A DNA stretch of 64,000 nt from Hanleya hanleyi (lineage: Eukaryota; Mollusca; Polyplacophora; Lepidopleurida; Hanleyidae). A program made the position numbers and the translations under genes. Under the pieces are notes generated by a model. The model searched no databases, had not been told where the DNA came from, and saw only the letters and a program-made list of their open reading frames with translations. Location: positions 1-64,000 of the forward strand of contig JAVTVY010033832.1 in the NCBI GenBank assembly GCA_036873755.1, given 5' to 3'. Numbering within the stretch: the first letter of the stretch is position 1; every line of letters starts with the position of its first letter. Positions 41,671 through 54,085 of the stretch are shown piece after piece.

Positions 41671-42849
41671 ATTGTGTCACCGATGGAACTGGTTTCTAGG
41701 GGAAGCCAGGGTACATGGACTGGTCAGGCAGGTAAACCTCGGGGTTCGTGATATGTCTGTGCCACGGACTGAACTGGTTACCATCCTTCATGATACGGGT
41801 CTCTATACTCCTTACCTCCTTACCAAGCCCTGCAGCCAGATTAGGGCTGTACAGTTATTACTGAAACTGTTCGTTTAAAATATCAGTCAATCAACGGACG
41901 ACGTTTTGGGGCAATACGCAACCTTCGTGGGACCTCGGTATATTAAGCTGAACGCCCAGTCCATTTGGAGACAAATCTGGAGGACACTCTTTGGAGTCAG
42001 AGAGGAAACAACATGGGGGCGTCTCTTAAGTCAAAGCATTCTCGATTATGAAATTCTGACTTCAAAGCAATCAGAAGGGGACGAAATAAACATCTACGCG
42101 GCTGTGAAAGCACGTTGATCCCAATGTGTAAGGGGAAGAGTGCAATTTCTATCAGGATGACGGGCTATTACTGCATATCCTTTTGTTTGATCACGTGGGC
42201 TTCTCTTGAAGGCGGGAGAGACGGAATAAATTTTTTACAGATTGTCCCACATCAAAGGATATTGGACGTCGAATCTGAAGAAATTCCACAAGGAGACCAT
42301 AATATTGTCGTATCTGAATATGTTAAAGTATTCGATCAATCAAACCAATGCGGATTTTGTATGTTCAGTTAGAATCGCCGCGGTAAACTAATTGCCAGAC
42401 AATAAGCCCACTGACGTCCATCCTCGAGATCAGAGGAAATAGGGACGATGTATAAAAAACAGCTCGCCATACAAATCATCGTATTACACAACTTTCTCCT
42501 TCCTCTCGCCAATTACCATGCATTGTGTCTGCCATTTATTTCTTCGTGATTTTGAATCGCTTTCAATCAGCCAGATCCGCAAACAAAATTACAAGTGTAA
42601 AGGGTATTGAAGTGAACAGAATAGCGAGTGTTGATAGAAAATAACTGAATTTTTGTTACCAGCATGCTTTCATATCACATTACTCAATCGATCGGAAAGT
42701 CCTCCGCGAGTATCGTAAAATTGACACAGCAGCACTCTAACGCCGATAGCATACGTGTATGTTAAAATACAAATTATCGGGTTCAGCTTTTCGATTTGTT
42801 ACTACGAATTAAACGCGTGTAATCCGCATGTATTATCTGGCCTTTGTGC

Positions 42850-43372
42850 AACTAGGTCTATGTGTAACAACACAATCTACAGTTATAACAAGATCTACAT
42901 GTGTAACCAGCTTTGCATGTGGAACGAGGTCTGCATGCGTATCCAGTTTTTGCCTGTGTAACAAGGCTTGCTTGTGTAACCAGGCCTGAATGTGTAACCA
43001 GGTCTACATGTGTATTCAGATGTACCTGTGTGACAAGGCTGCATGTGTAACCTGGCCTGCATGTGTAACAAGGCATGCATGTGTAACCATGTTTGTATGT
43101 GTAACCGAACAAGGCCTGCATGTGTAACCAAGCCTGCATGTGCAACCAGGTTGTGTGTATGTAACCAGGCCTGCATTTGTAACCAGGTCTGCATGTGTAA
43201 CAAGTCCTGCAGGTGTAACCAAGTCTGTATGTGTAACCAGGTTGCATGTGTAACAAGGCCTGCATGTGTAGCCAGGTCTGCAGGTGTAACCAGATCTGCC
43301 TGTGCAACCAGGTCTACATGTGTATCCTGGGTATGCGTGTGTAACAAGGCCTCCATGTGTAATCATGTTCCT
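42850..43372. repeat. Longest 18-bp minisatellite array
   Basis: About 28 units of GCATGTGTAACCAGGTCT and variants (AACAAGGCCT, TACATGTGTATTCAGATGT) in a single block. ORFs of 116-153 codons on both strands (GYTCRP-, VTHADL-, MCNQVC-type repeats) arise because the period is six codons and no unit contains a stop in several frames. They are not genes. Confidence 0.92.
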
Positions 43373-43688
43373 TTGACCTTCTCTTTGAGATGAGACGGAG
43401 CTGCCAGATGTAGATTTTTATCCCGCATCAAATGACTCTGAACATAGAAACTGGAGACATATGCGACAAAGATGGGTTTATCAGAATTTTTAGAATTAAA
43501 AAAAATAATAATGTGGTCTGTATGTGTAAACAACTCTGCATTTGTAACCAGGTCCAATGTAATCAAGTCTACAAGTGTAACCAGGTATACATGTGTACCC
43601 AGTTCTACATGTGTAATCAGGTCTTAATGTGTACTCGTGTGACAAGTATGTGTCTACATGTTCCTCTTGTCTTGTTTTCTCTTGTTTA

Positions 43689-44260
43689 CACGTTCCAAGC
43701 ATCTGGTCCGTCATTCATAATTCAGCCATCGTCCATTGAAGAATATCCACCGTCTATAATCCAAAGGACTTTTCCATGTCCCATATAACAGCATACCACC
43801 AAATTCAAAGAGACAATCAGAGTATACATAAAGGCTAGTTTCCTGCAAAAGAGAAGCGATCAACAGTTTTTAATGATGCCGGCATGACATCATGATGTTC
43901 CAAAAATATCAAATCTGTATCGCTGATTAGTATTCTTATTCCATATGATATTCGTTGTAAAGAGAATGGTGTATTTCAGTCACGCTTTGATTGTAACTGT
44001 TCATATGAGCACCATGAGGATCTTGAAATACATGGGTTCATACGGCCCCTAGCCCCCGGTTAAACAGACCCAAGTTACGAAACGTAACGCCATAGATCTT
44101 GCACACTGCGCTTGTATTTTGCTATCAGCGTGCGATATGTATCGCCAAACTTGAGAAACTTTGAATGGAGGCGCTTGGAGTATAGCCCAGTTTTATAAGT
44201 TTCTGCAATAATGTTCTGTGACGTTGATTAAAATCGTCACATTTAACGCAGGATCTAGCA
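43689..44260 (-). mobile_element. 5'-truncated Penelope-like element, ancestral insertion (copy II, first)
   Basis: Same orientation and same truncation point ('ggatctagca') as 16,622-17,191 and 46,688-47,256. It covers the last ~65 codons and the 3' untranslated region. Confidence 0.86.
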
Positions 44261-45969
44261 CAGGATCTGTACGCGTGCAACATTCGTACACAGATCTACA
44301 TGTGTAACAGGGTACATATCCGGAAAACATGTAACCAAATTCACAGGTTTGACATGTATGGACAGGTTCATATGCGCAACCGAATATCGTAAACGAAATT
44401 TCGAATGCCCCATCGACATGCAGTTTGTAAATAAATTCAGTTGACGTGGACTGATCATTTCGGAGATAACATTGTATATATTGCAAGATTCACTGTTGAA
44501 ATTTGCAATTACAGTCTTTACTCAAACAGAAACATTCAATAAAATTCAGTTTATTTGAATACTCCTTTGCAAAGAGAATGATACACAGTCGGAACGTCGG
44601 ATTTGGAGACATACGAAAAACATGGCCGTAATTTGGTATTATGAGAAAAGGTTAACGCATTCAACAATGAAACGACTGGGGTTTTAGGAGCCTCAGTCAG
44701 GATCCCCAATCACAAGGGGGTGAAACGTACGACACAATGCCTGGCGCTTAATTCCTTCAAATATGGACCTGTTCGAACAGATCATATAAGTTCACAAACG
44801 CGCTCCGGAATATTTCCGAGTGAAGAGGCTGGAATTCGTTGTGGTGTACAAGCTATCCGTCATGACTCGGATATGATAGACGAACCACGACTGACAATGA
44901 TGGTTAGTCCGTAAATTATACGTTTTCAAATAACTCATATACAGAGTAGGTTTTTTGTTCTCTTTTTTTCTGTGGGTTTTCTCATGAAAATCGATGGAAC
45001 AGGCGAGATTTTGCCGCAAGGAATGACGAGGGAATTGGAAACAAAAGTCATATTTTCTTCAATAAAACGCTAGAACCACAACGCTTTTCTTTGAAGGATT
45101 TACAGGGAATTATCTGTTTATATAAAGAACGGAGCCCCTGTAACTCTTAAGTTGGAGGCCCACTTATAGCTTGGGATACCAATTGCGCTAACGGCCTCAA
45201 AAACATCTACGCGACTGTGAAAAGCACTTTGATCCCAATGTGTTAGGGGAAGAGTGCAATTTCTATCAGGATGACGGGCTATTACTGCATACCCTCAAAA
45301 ACAATACTCAGTGTCCTTGGTTTGATCACGTGGGCTTCTCTTGAAGAAGGGAGAGACGGAATCAATTTTTTACAGTTTGTCCCACATCAAAGGATATTGG
45401 ACGTCGAATCTGAAGAAATTTGACAAGGAGACCATAATATTGTCGCATCAGAATATGTTAAAGTATTCGATCAATCAAACCAATGCGGATTGTGTATGTA
45501 CAGTTAGAATGGCTGCGGTAAACTGATCGGCAGACAATAAGCCCACTGACGTCCATCCTTGAGATCAGACGAAATAGGGACGATGTATAAAAAACAGCTC
45601 GCCATACAAATCATCGTATTACACAACTTTCTTCTTCCTCTCGTCAATTACCATGCATTGTGTCTGCCATTTATTTCTTCGTGATTTGAATCGCTTTCAA
45701 TCAGCCAGAATCGCAAACAAAATTACAAGTGTAAAGGGTATTGAAGTGAACAGAATAGCGAGTGTTGATAGGAAATAACTGAATTTTTGTTACCAGCATA
45801 CTTTCAGTATCGATCGCGAAGTGCTTCTCCGCGAGTATAGTAAAATTGATACAGCAGCACTCGAACGCCGATAGCATACGTGTATGTTAAAATGCAAATT
45901 ATCGGGTTCAGCTCTTCGAGTTGTTACTACATATTAAACGCGTATAATCCGCGTGTATTATCCGGCCTT

Positions 45970-46372
45970 TGTGCAACTGGGTTTATGTGTAACAACATCC
46001 ACGATTTCTACGCTCAAGAAATCATGCATGCGTATCCAACTTTTGCCTGTGTAACAAGGCCTGCATGTGTAACCATGTCTGCATGTGTAACCAGGTTTGT
46101 ATGTGTAACCGAACAAGGCCTGCATGTGTAACCAGGCCTGCATGTGCAACCAGGTGTTGTGTGTGTAATCAGGCCTGCATTTGTAACCAGGTCCGCATGT
46201 GTAACAAGTCCTGCAGTTGTAACTAGGTCTGCATGTGTAACCAGGTCTGCATGTGTAACAAGGCCTGCATGTGTAACCAGGTCTGCATGTGTAACCAGAT
46301 CTGCATGTGCAACCAGGTCTAAATGTGTATCCTGGTTTTTCGTGTGTAACAAGGTCTCCATGTGTAATCATG
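45970..46372. repeat. 18-bp minisatellite array (copy II, second)
   Basis: About 21 units. It is the uninterrupted counterpart of 15,791-16,305: between 46,140 and 46,160 it reads straight through the point where copy I carries the 166-bp Penelope tail. Confidence 0.9.
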
Positions 46373-46687
46373 TTCCTTTGAGCTTCTCTTTGAGAAGAGA
46401 GAGGGAGCTGCAAGATGTATATTTTTATCCCGCATCAAATGACACTGAACATAGGAACTGGAGACATATGCGACAAAGATTGGTTTATCAGAATTTTTAG
46501 AATTAAAAAAAAAAATGAATGTGGTCTGTATGTGTAAGCAACTCCGCATTTGTAACCAGGTCCAATGTAACAAAGTCTACAAGTGCACCCAGTTCTACAT
46601 GTGTAATCAGGTCTTAATGTGTATATGCTCGTGTGGCAAGTATGTGTCTACATGTTCCTCTTGTCTTGTTTTCTCTTGTTTACACGT

Positions 46688-47256
46688 TCCAACCGGGTCC
46701 GTTATTCATAATTCAGTCATCGTCCGTTGAAGAATATCCACCGTCTATAATCCAAAGAATTATTCCATATTTCATATAACAGCATTACCACGAAATTCAA
46801 AAAAGACAATCATAGTATACATAAACATATGCTAGTTTTCTGCAAGAGAGAAGCGGTCAACAGTTTTCAATGATGCCGGCAAGACATCATGATGTTCCAA
46901 AAATATCAAATCTGTATCGCTGATTAGTATTCTTAATCCATATGATATTCGTTGCAAAGAGAATGGTGTATCTCAGTCACGCTTTGATTGTGACTGTTCA
47001 GATGAGCACCATGAGGATCTTGAAGTACATGGGTTCATACGGTCCCTAGCCCCCGGTTAAACAGACCCAAGTTACGAAACGTAACGCCATAGATCTTGCA
47101 CGCTGCGCTCGTATTTTGCTATCAGCTGCGATATGTATCGTCAAATTTGAGAAACTTTGAATGGAGGCGCTTGGAGTATAGCCCAGTTTTATAAGTTTCT
47201 GCAATAATGTTTTGTGACGTTGATTAAAATCGTCACATTTAACGCAGGATCTAGCA
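46688..47256 (-). mobile_element. 5'-truncated Penelope-like element, ancestral insertion (copy II, second)
   Basis: Third descendant of the same insertion, with the same 'ctagca' truncation at its right end and a small deletion at its left end ('ccaaccgggtccg'). Confidence 0.86.
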
Positions 47257-47895
47257 TAGAATCTGTACGCGTGCAACAGGGTACATATCCGGAAAACATG
47301 TAACCAAATTCACAGGTTTGACATGTACATGTATGGACAGGTTCACAGGGGCAACTGAATATCGTAAAAGAAATTTCGAATGCCCAATCGACTTGCAATT
47401 TGTAAATAAATTCCGAAGTTTAGGCGGACTGATCATTTCGGAGATAACATTGTATATATTGCAAGATTCACTGTTGGAATGACATTTGCAATTACAGCCT
47501 TTACTTAATCAGAAACATTCAATAAAATTCAGTTTATTTGGATGTTCCTTTGCAGTTATCTTAGAGAAAAAGAGGATGGTATACAGTTGGAACGTCGGAT
47601 TTGGAGTCACACGAAAAACATGGCTGTAATTTGGTCTTATGAGAAAAGGTTAACGCATTCAACAATGAAACGATTGGAGATTTAGGAGCCTCAGTCAGGA
47701 TCACCATGCTACACTTATTGTCCGAAAATAAGCCTATTGACGTCCATCCAGGAGATCAGAGGAAGTAGGGACGATTTCTGAAGAACAGCACGCCATGCCA
47801 ATCACAATATTACACAGCTCTCTCCTTCCTCTCGCCTATGGGTTGGGACTGCCATTTATCTTTTTTGTTTCTGCTTTTAATCAATGAGACCCGTA

Positions 47896-48135
47896 AAGTC
47901 TACATGTGTAACCAGGTCAACATATGTAGCCGTGCAGGTCTACGTGTCTGCATGCTTATCCAGGTGTACGTTGTAATCAGGTCTACGTGTGTAACCAGAT
48001 CTGCACAGGTAACTTGGTCTGCATGTGTAACCAGGTCTGCACAGGTAACTTGGTCTGCATGTTTAACCAGGTCTGCACAGGTAACTTGTCTGCATGTGTA
48101 ACCAGGTCTACTTTGTCCAGGTTATACTTGTGTAA
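47896..48135. repeat. 18-bp minisatellite with alternating unit types
   Basis: GTGTAACCAGGTCTGCAC and AGGTAACTTGGTCTGCAT alternate about three times, giving a 36-bp higher-order unit, then revert to the ordinary type. Counterpart of 17,801-17,985. Confidence 0.85.
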
Positions 48136-48139
48136 AATT

Positions 48140-49400
48140 TGGGGGACACGAGGCCGAATCTCTCCTACAATTTAAGCAGAAAAATATAGACATTAGACAC
48201 TAGCTTTATGTTTTCCGGAGAGAATGACAAATGTGATACCGTAACCCTTCTATCAGAATGCACCAGAACACAGCGTTTTGCATCTTTAAATTCGAGAATT
48301 TTCTGAAACGGCAGTCTACAGAATTCTTATGTCTTAAGTTCTCACACATATTAAGTGAAGGCTGAATCTTATAGCTCTTAACATCTAATTTTGAAAAATG
48401 GACAGGCCCATACAATCCAACACGTTACAGTCGATCAGAGTCGGGTATACTGAATTTCGAATGGTCGCTTTGACCAGCAAGCGGTATAATTCATCCTAAT
48501 GGTTGACCTAATTATAGATTTCGGACAGCAACAAACTTTCTTAGCTTCACTGTAGTATATTTGCAGTTTCAGGGTTAGAACTTTGGCTTCTCTTTGGTAT
48601 TTGTCCTTGGACTACTCTTGGACAACATAAACGAGAGAACTAATAAAAGCAGATTTTTTTGCAGTCGAACCTTAAGACACACGACAGGCATGTTCGAAAT
48701 TAGGTTTTATCAGGAAAGGTTAGAGCATTCGATTAATCAAAGCTTTGCGATTTTAGGAGGCTCAGTTAGGATCGCCATGCTAAACTAATTGCCCGACAAT
48801 AAGCCCACTGACGTCCTTCCTCGAGATCAAACGAAATAGGAAGGACATCCAACCAACAGCTCGCCATACAAATCATAATATCACACAACGTTCCTCTTCA
48901 TCAAGCAAATTACCCTGGATTGTGACTGTCAGTTATTTTGTGGGTTCTTAATTCGCTTGCAATCGATGAGACTCATAAATAAGATTTCAAACGTAAAGAA
49001 TTGACGTATACAGGATTGACGATGTTGATTCGAACAGGGTGAAATATTTATCTTATCGCCATAATTCCACATCAAGGTACACAAACGATCGACCTCTGTT
49101 CCTCGACGAGCATCATGAATGTTGCACAGAAGCACTCTAATAAGGAAATAGCATGCCTTGGAGATGGGAAAATATCGGTATACCGACAAGTAGTACCATG
49201 ATCCCACAACATGATAGATGATATCCTGCAAAAGAGGAACGGTCAAGATATTGGTGTTCTGAATAAGATATATAAAGACATTTACGAATTTACCTTGAAC
49301 CGTCTCTTACATCCGACGGTGACAAAACGCGTGAATTTCTATCAGATGTTTTGGCATAGTTATTACATCATTTGTTGTTCGATATTTGTATTTTAATTTC
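48140..49400. repeat. Modules N and O (copy II)
   Basis: Homologous to 18,480-19,200 and 22,999-23,560. It provides the unoccupied target of the inverted-repeat element near 48,615 and of the SINE near 49,300. No gene was recognised. Confidence 0.75.
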
Positions 49401-51148
49401 GCTTAAAAATCGGTGAAACCGGTTCTGGTCATTCCAGTCAAGGTGTATGAACATATAATACTGATGTCTATCTAACAGTACATAGTCTTATTAGAACAGA
49501 TGAAAGATTGTCCTCATGGGATAAAACCGAACTCGTACAGAACATTACATAAATTACTGTTGATCCTTTTTGAAGTCTTTAGGAGGTATTTGTTCATATA
49601 TATAATACGTATTAACAAAAATACATGCATAACCACGTATTGTAACTGGCCGTGCATGTTCTTATTCCACAGCGCCTACACACACAGTAACATACAAATT
49701 CGAGTTCAGTACAAATAATAAATATATGGACAAATGACTCCCCCCCCCGAACATATTCTTTTTTAAATTCTATTCCTTTTAGCCACCTCTATAAACGCTA
49801 ACATGATTCGATGCTCTAGTAACTGTGAAACCATGCGCAACCGTCATGTTCATTCGTCGAATAGAGGCGGTCATTCGGGAGTTAGTACCAGAATCGTGTT
49901 TCCGAGACCCAGGCTTCCAATATACCTGGGTGAGGATCGAAGATGTTACTTGATCATTAGATGATCTGGCAACATTAAACAATAGTCTATGTAAACTGTA
50001 AGATTTCCAACGAAAGCAGTCTTGAATGGGAGTAGGATGTTGTCATCCATATAGTTCAGTACCATCGTTGGCCTGTCGAGTACATTCTACAGTATCGAGT
50101 GGTGGAATCCGGGAAGTTATATTCACAAATTTCACTATGGCGGTGTGATCAAAGGATTTGCCTAGTAATACATCCAGCTACACCCACACCGACTGCTTGT
50201 TATCTGAATTGTTACCTACAATTGCGCAGCATGGTGCATCGTATCGGTGTTTGTTATGAGGCGGTTCCTTTGGGAATCGATAGAGAACCGCCGTGTTGGT
50301 GACGTGCATGGCGCCAGGAGGGAAGTGAAAAGAACACATATTTATCATCTTAAGAGGAAGTCACCTTTTAGTTGAAAGTTTTTTTTACAGATAATTGTCC
50401 ATTTTTGTATACAGAACAATGGACGTCTCTCGAGTGCCGAGATACCTGGTATGCTGACACCATCAGAATCATCGATTTGGCTGTGAAACTATACATATCG
50501 AGGTTTTAGATATAAAGTGTAGTTCCAATGAGGAATACGGAAGATTTCTGCGTATCTTTAAGCAAATGCTGTGCCAAAACTCATATCATGCGCATTATGT
50601 GGAGAACAGTCAAAGGGAGCTAATTGAACAGTTATTTTCCTTTTTTCCCTCACTGAAGGACATCGAATTTGGGAAATAAAGACATAGGACAGAGAAGACA
50701 GAATATCTTGGTATTATCGACAAAGCTTATCGGCAAAGGTTAATCAAACCATTGCGATCGCCATGCTGATCTCATTGGCGTCCTCTCTCAAGATCAGACG
50801 AAATAGAAATCGATCTAAAAGAGTAGCTCGCTGTTCTACTTAAATTATTATGCAACTTTCTCCTTCATCTCGTCAATCACCATAAATTGTTGCTGCCATT
50901 CACTCCATTGTGACCTTTAATTCGCTTCTAATCGGAGATACTCCGAGGCAAGCTCTGTGTCATGGCGGATACATCGGAAAGTCAGTTAAACGGAGCATCA
51001 TATTTTAGCGTCCAGTTTGATTTGCAATCTTTCTAAAGGCTAACTAAACGAAACGGAAGCGATCTGAACCGCGCTATCACTAAAATAAAACAAACTAAAG
51101 GATAACCGAAACGATGAGGGAACCGATAAACGGAATGCAAAACTGACG
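49401..51148. repeat. Modules P and Q (copy II), truncated at right
   Basis: Homologous to 24,470-25,890. 49,401-49,980 is more diverged and includes a (C)8 run at 49,741. From 50,310 the match is about 98-99%. At about 51,148 it joins directly to module X', omitting what corresponds to 25,890-26,970 (about 1.08 kb). No gene was recognised. Confidence 0.82.
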
Positions 51149-51464
51149 GAATGCAGAACTTTAATAGTTGCACAATCACTTGTTTTAATCGATTCACTTA
51201 GTCTTAGCTGATTATATCAAATGTCTACATTGTTTTAACATTCGGTATAGCTTAATTGCCATAGCAGATGTTTCGATCTTTGGAAATGCGCCATATGTAT
51301 GAACACATGTTAGTTATAGTATCTAAACATTCAGTTTGATATTTCATTTGTTGGACTGCTTAACCGTTTCTACACAAATACTAACACTATTGTGTTTGGC
51401 AGTGAAGTGGATGTTTTCACCTTTTACATCATATCAGAAGCAATATGACATGCTTGTAATTGGA

Positions 51465-51721
51465 GCCCCGTGGGGCTTCCGGGGATTGACCTGAGATGTC
51501 GTTGTGCATTCCGCAGGTCATGGTAAGAATAGGCCTCAGCTCCTCAGACAGCTTGTCGTAAGAGGCGACTAACTGAGGCACACGTGGGGTTCCCGGGTGT
51601 GAAAAGGAATAGGACCCCACCTGTGTGGTTCCCGGGTGTGAAAAGTAATAGGACCCAACGTCGTGATATGACTGAAATATAGTTGAAAGCGACGTTAAAT
51701 CATATTCACTCACTCACTCCT
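51465..51721 (+). mobile_element. 257-bp SINE with (CACT)n tail (copy III)
   Basis: Same insertion as 27,340-27,596, at the same position and with matching imperfect flanking repeats TGCTTGTAATTGGA (51,451) and TGCTTGAAATTAGA (51,722). The 51,722 repeat is slightly closer to the left one than its counterpart in copy II. Confidence 0.85.
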
Positions 51722-52759
51722 TGCTTGAAATTAGAATCGTAAAAAGACAGATTCATGAGCCAGTTTAGAGAAAGCATGGTCTGCATGGCAAAAGTATGCT
51801 GCTAACGATTGAAATGGACCTATTCTCCATCAGACGCCATCGGTGCTCGTCCATTAACATCAGATGAGTTGTTTATTTAAGCTGATATGTCCTTACAGTT
51901 CCCGAGCTAGCCAATCTATTTCCATTTAAGCCGGCCCCCACATGTGGTTACTTCATAGTTTTCACACGAACAGCTGCAATAAAAATGTGGCTGACACACC
52001 AAGTTTACGTCTTAGAATCCTCCGTATTCTAGTCTGAACGTGAGGTGCCGAGGGAGGCTTTCCTGTGGAGTCATATTGCTGCTTTGTAGTCGCCAGGCGT
52101 CGTCAATTTTGATCATCTCTCGCATGTCTTACCAATTGAGAGGAATTGGGATTTATAGGAAGAATATTCCGTCCAGGGATAACAGTTTTAAATCACTTGA
52201 TCGGTCAAAACCACAAGGTGGAAATATCTCTTTGTATAGTCCTTTTATATACTTTCATTGTACATGCCACAGGCTACTAAGCCCTTCAATCCATACTAAA
52301 GCACACCTGTGACGTCACTCTATTGTCGCGGCGCTCCATTATTTTTAAGGAATGGAGAGATGAGCTAGCTGGAGTACATTATTAAGTCGCGCTATTCAAC
52401 ATAGCGGTGTTCCCAATAACGTCAACAACTCCAGAAAAATTCAGCCAAAAGTATGCATAAGTGATGTTTTACGGAAAGATCACAAATGTAGAAACAAAAT
52501 TTGCAGTCGTTCTTGGAGTTGTGACACAAGTAGGCCTACCACAATACATTAACGGATATACTGTGAAAGGCAGAAGAAGAGACAGGGTGAACGGTGTTTA
52601 ATTTCAACTCATCAAATAACTGGATATCAGCGCGGTCATCTCGTGTAGCTATTTTAGATTGATACCGGTATTGAGGTTTACAGTTATGTTTTTGGTCCAA
52701 ATAACTACTAAGATCAGCTTGTATTGCCCACTCCATGAATCACTTCAAACATCACCTTA

Positions 52760-53640
52760 TTTTGGGCTGGTGTTGTACGTTTGTAATTTCGAACAGCTAT
52801 AGATCTATGTCCAGTTACCTGGCATATTAATTGTTCGTCAATACCTTACACAACTTGTCCGCAAAGAATGATTGATGCCGTGTCCCGTCAAACCGCCTTT
52901 CGTACAAATCGTCGCCACAAGCCCCGCCAGCTTATGGCGACCAAGAAGTTGTTGGGAACATCAAAAATCATCTGCATGTTTCTCCAGGGGTCGAAGATAA
53001 AATGCATCTACCTTGGTCAAAGGTTGTCTAGAAATTCGACATTTCCATAGGCCACAACACATTTAGATTCGATTTTGCGGTGTTTCAGTGCGCCATTGTG
53101 TGTTCACGAGCAGTCCTTGTATTACAGAAAACGTCATTGAGCACTTTCTTGAACTTCAAGCTGGGAGGTACTTCCCCGCCTCAAGTCACGGTGCTCCTGC
53201 CCCCACGTAATCCAAAATTCAGGCCGATGAGATACACCAACATGTAAATCAGATTTTTCGGGGTTCTGGTTGCTCAAGTTTTTAGCACACCACAACAGTT
53301 CCTCTTCCTCTATTGTTATTTCTTGAGCTTTTTTCTTGGGTGGACAACCTTTGCTTTTCTTCATTAAATTGTCAAGAATGTTCCGTATCTGTGGAAAAAC
53401 TGTCATCATTGTGGTGTTTATCCAAAGTTTCGATGTACAGCTGAATGCATATCACAAATGAGTATAGAGTGTCGGGTGGGTAATGCGTTCCATCGAATTT
53501 CTTCACTTTCCATAAGAAGCTGTTGATTGAATAGTTCAGTTCATCTCTGGTCATATTGTCAATATCCACCAGTCTCGGACTAATGTTCATTTCCGGTGCA
53601 ATACGATTTCCGGCCGTTCTGCATGATTGTACCTGCAGAC
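52760..53640 (-). pseudogene. Crypton-type tyrosine recombinase (DUF3504-like), degenerate copy III
   Basis: Same blocks as copy II: MTRDELNYSINSFLW and YPPDTLYSFVICIQLYI (53,372-53,600), KKKAQEITIEEEELLWCAKN (53,134-53,400), and the NH-x-L-R and GHRS/NYKR regions near 52,770-52,900. It has an extra deletion that removes the WAVRTMREW start and another that shortens DKHHKVLNDDSF to DKHHNDDSF. Frameshifts are as in copy II, so the gene was already dead before copies II and III separated. Confidence 0.77.
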
Positions 53641-54085
53641 CTTCAAGCAGAGCAATTGATATCAATTATTCATTAAATAATGTAATAGTCATGATCATCG
53701 GGCTTGTAATGCTGGTGATACTAAATTTGATTACAAATTCTTCTGTCCATTTGTGTATCTGCATGAAACACCTATAAATATACTATGTCTGATAAATTGA
53801 TTATTGTAAAGTACGACGTTGGGAAGGACTAATTTGGATATATTTTGCTGTATTCTAATTGGGATATAGAGCATATCCCAATTGCAATGTATCTTTTAAT
53901 TTGTAATGTTTTTAATTTGTTTGGAAAATGGCCTGGTGGAAAGTCCTATTATAGTTAATATTCTCTTATTGAGTGAATTCTGCTTGAATATAGTGAAGTC
54001 GTATATCAAAAGATTCATTGTTTCATGGAGAATCTCACTATAACATGTTTGAATGCGTGTACCGGTGCGATTTTTAAATAATAGG

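Larger units (their letters stand above)
41671..44706. repeat. Module M, first unit of copy II
   Basis: Tandem with 44,707-47,880 at an offset of about 3.0-3.1 kb. It contains the head of M (with a ~400-base deletion relative to 1,290-1,730), the 18-bp minisatellite at 42,850-43,372 and 43,515-43,650, and the ancestral reversed Penelope fragment. No gene was recognised. Confidence 0.82.
44707..47880. repeat. Module M, second unit of copy II
   Basis: Starts at 'aatcacaagggggtgaaac', which corresponds to about 1,280 in copy 0. It is closer to copy I (15,750-17,800) than to the first unit in several diagnostic stretches, for example 'aagtgcacccagttctac' and the M right end, suggesting unequal exchange. 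It contains a minisatellite and the ancestral Penelope fragment. Confidence 0.8.
51149..54085. repeat. Modules X' and Y (copy III)
   Basis: Near-identical to 26,970-30,140, including the SINE and the recombinase remnant, but without the 43-bp tail insertion. The right end (53,620-54,085) carries deletions, including the recombinase N-terminal codons. No other gene was recognised. Confidence 0.87.

Noticed and set aside
42858..43393. Cysteine-rich ORFs with GYTCRP, VTHADL or MCNQVC repeats, resembling EGF/collagen-like secreted proteins or metallothioneins
   Set aside because: They are frame translations of an 18-bp minisatellite open on both strands; no start context, signal peptide or conserved flank supports a gene.
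45958..46500. The regularly spaced repeat viewed as a CRISPR array
   Set aside because: The 18-bp units are directly adjacent with no unique spacers, and the DNA is clearly eukaryotic.
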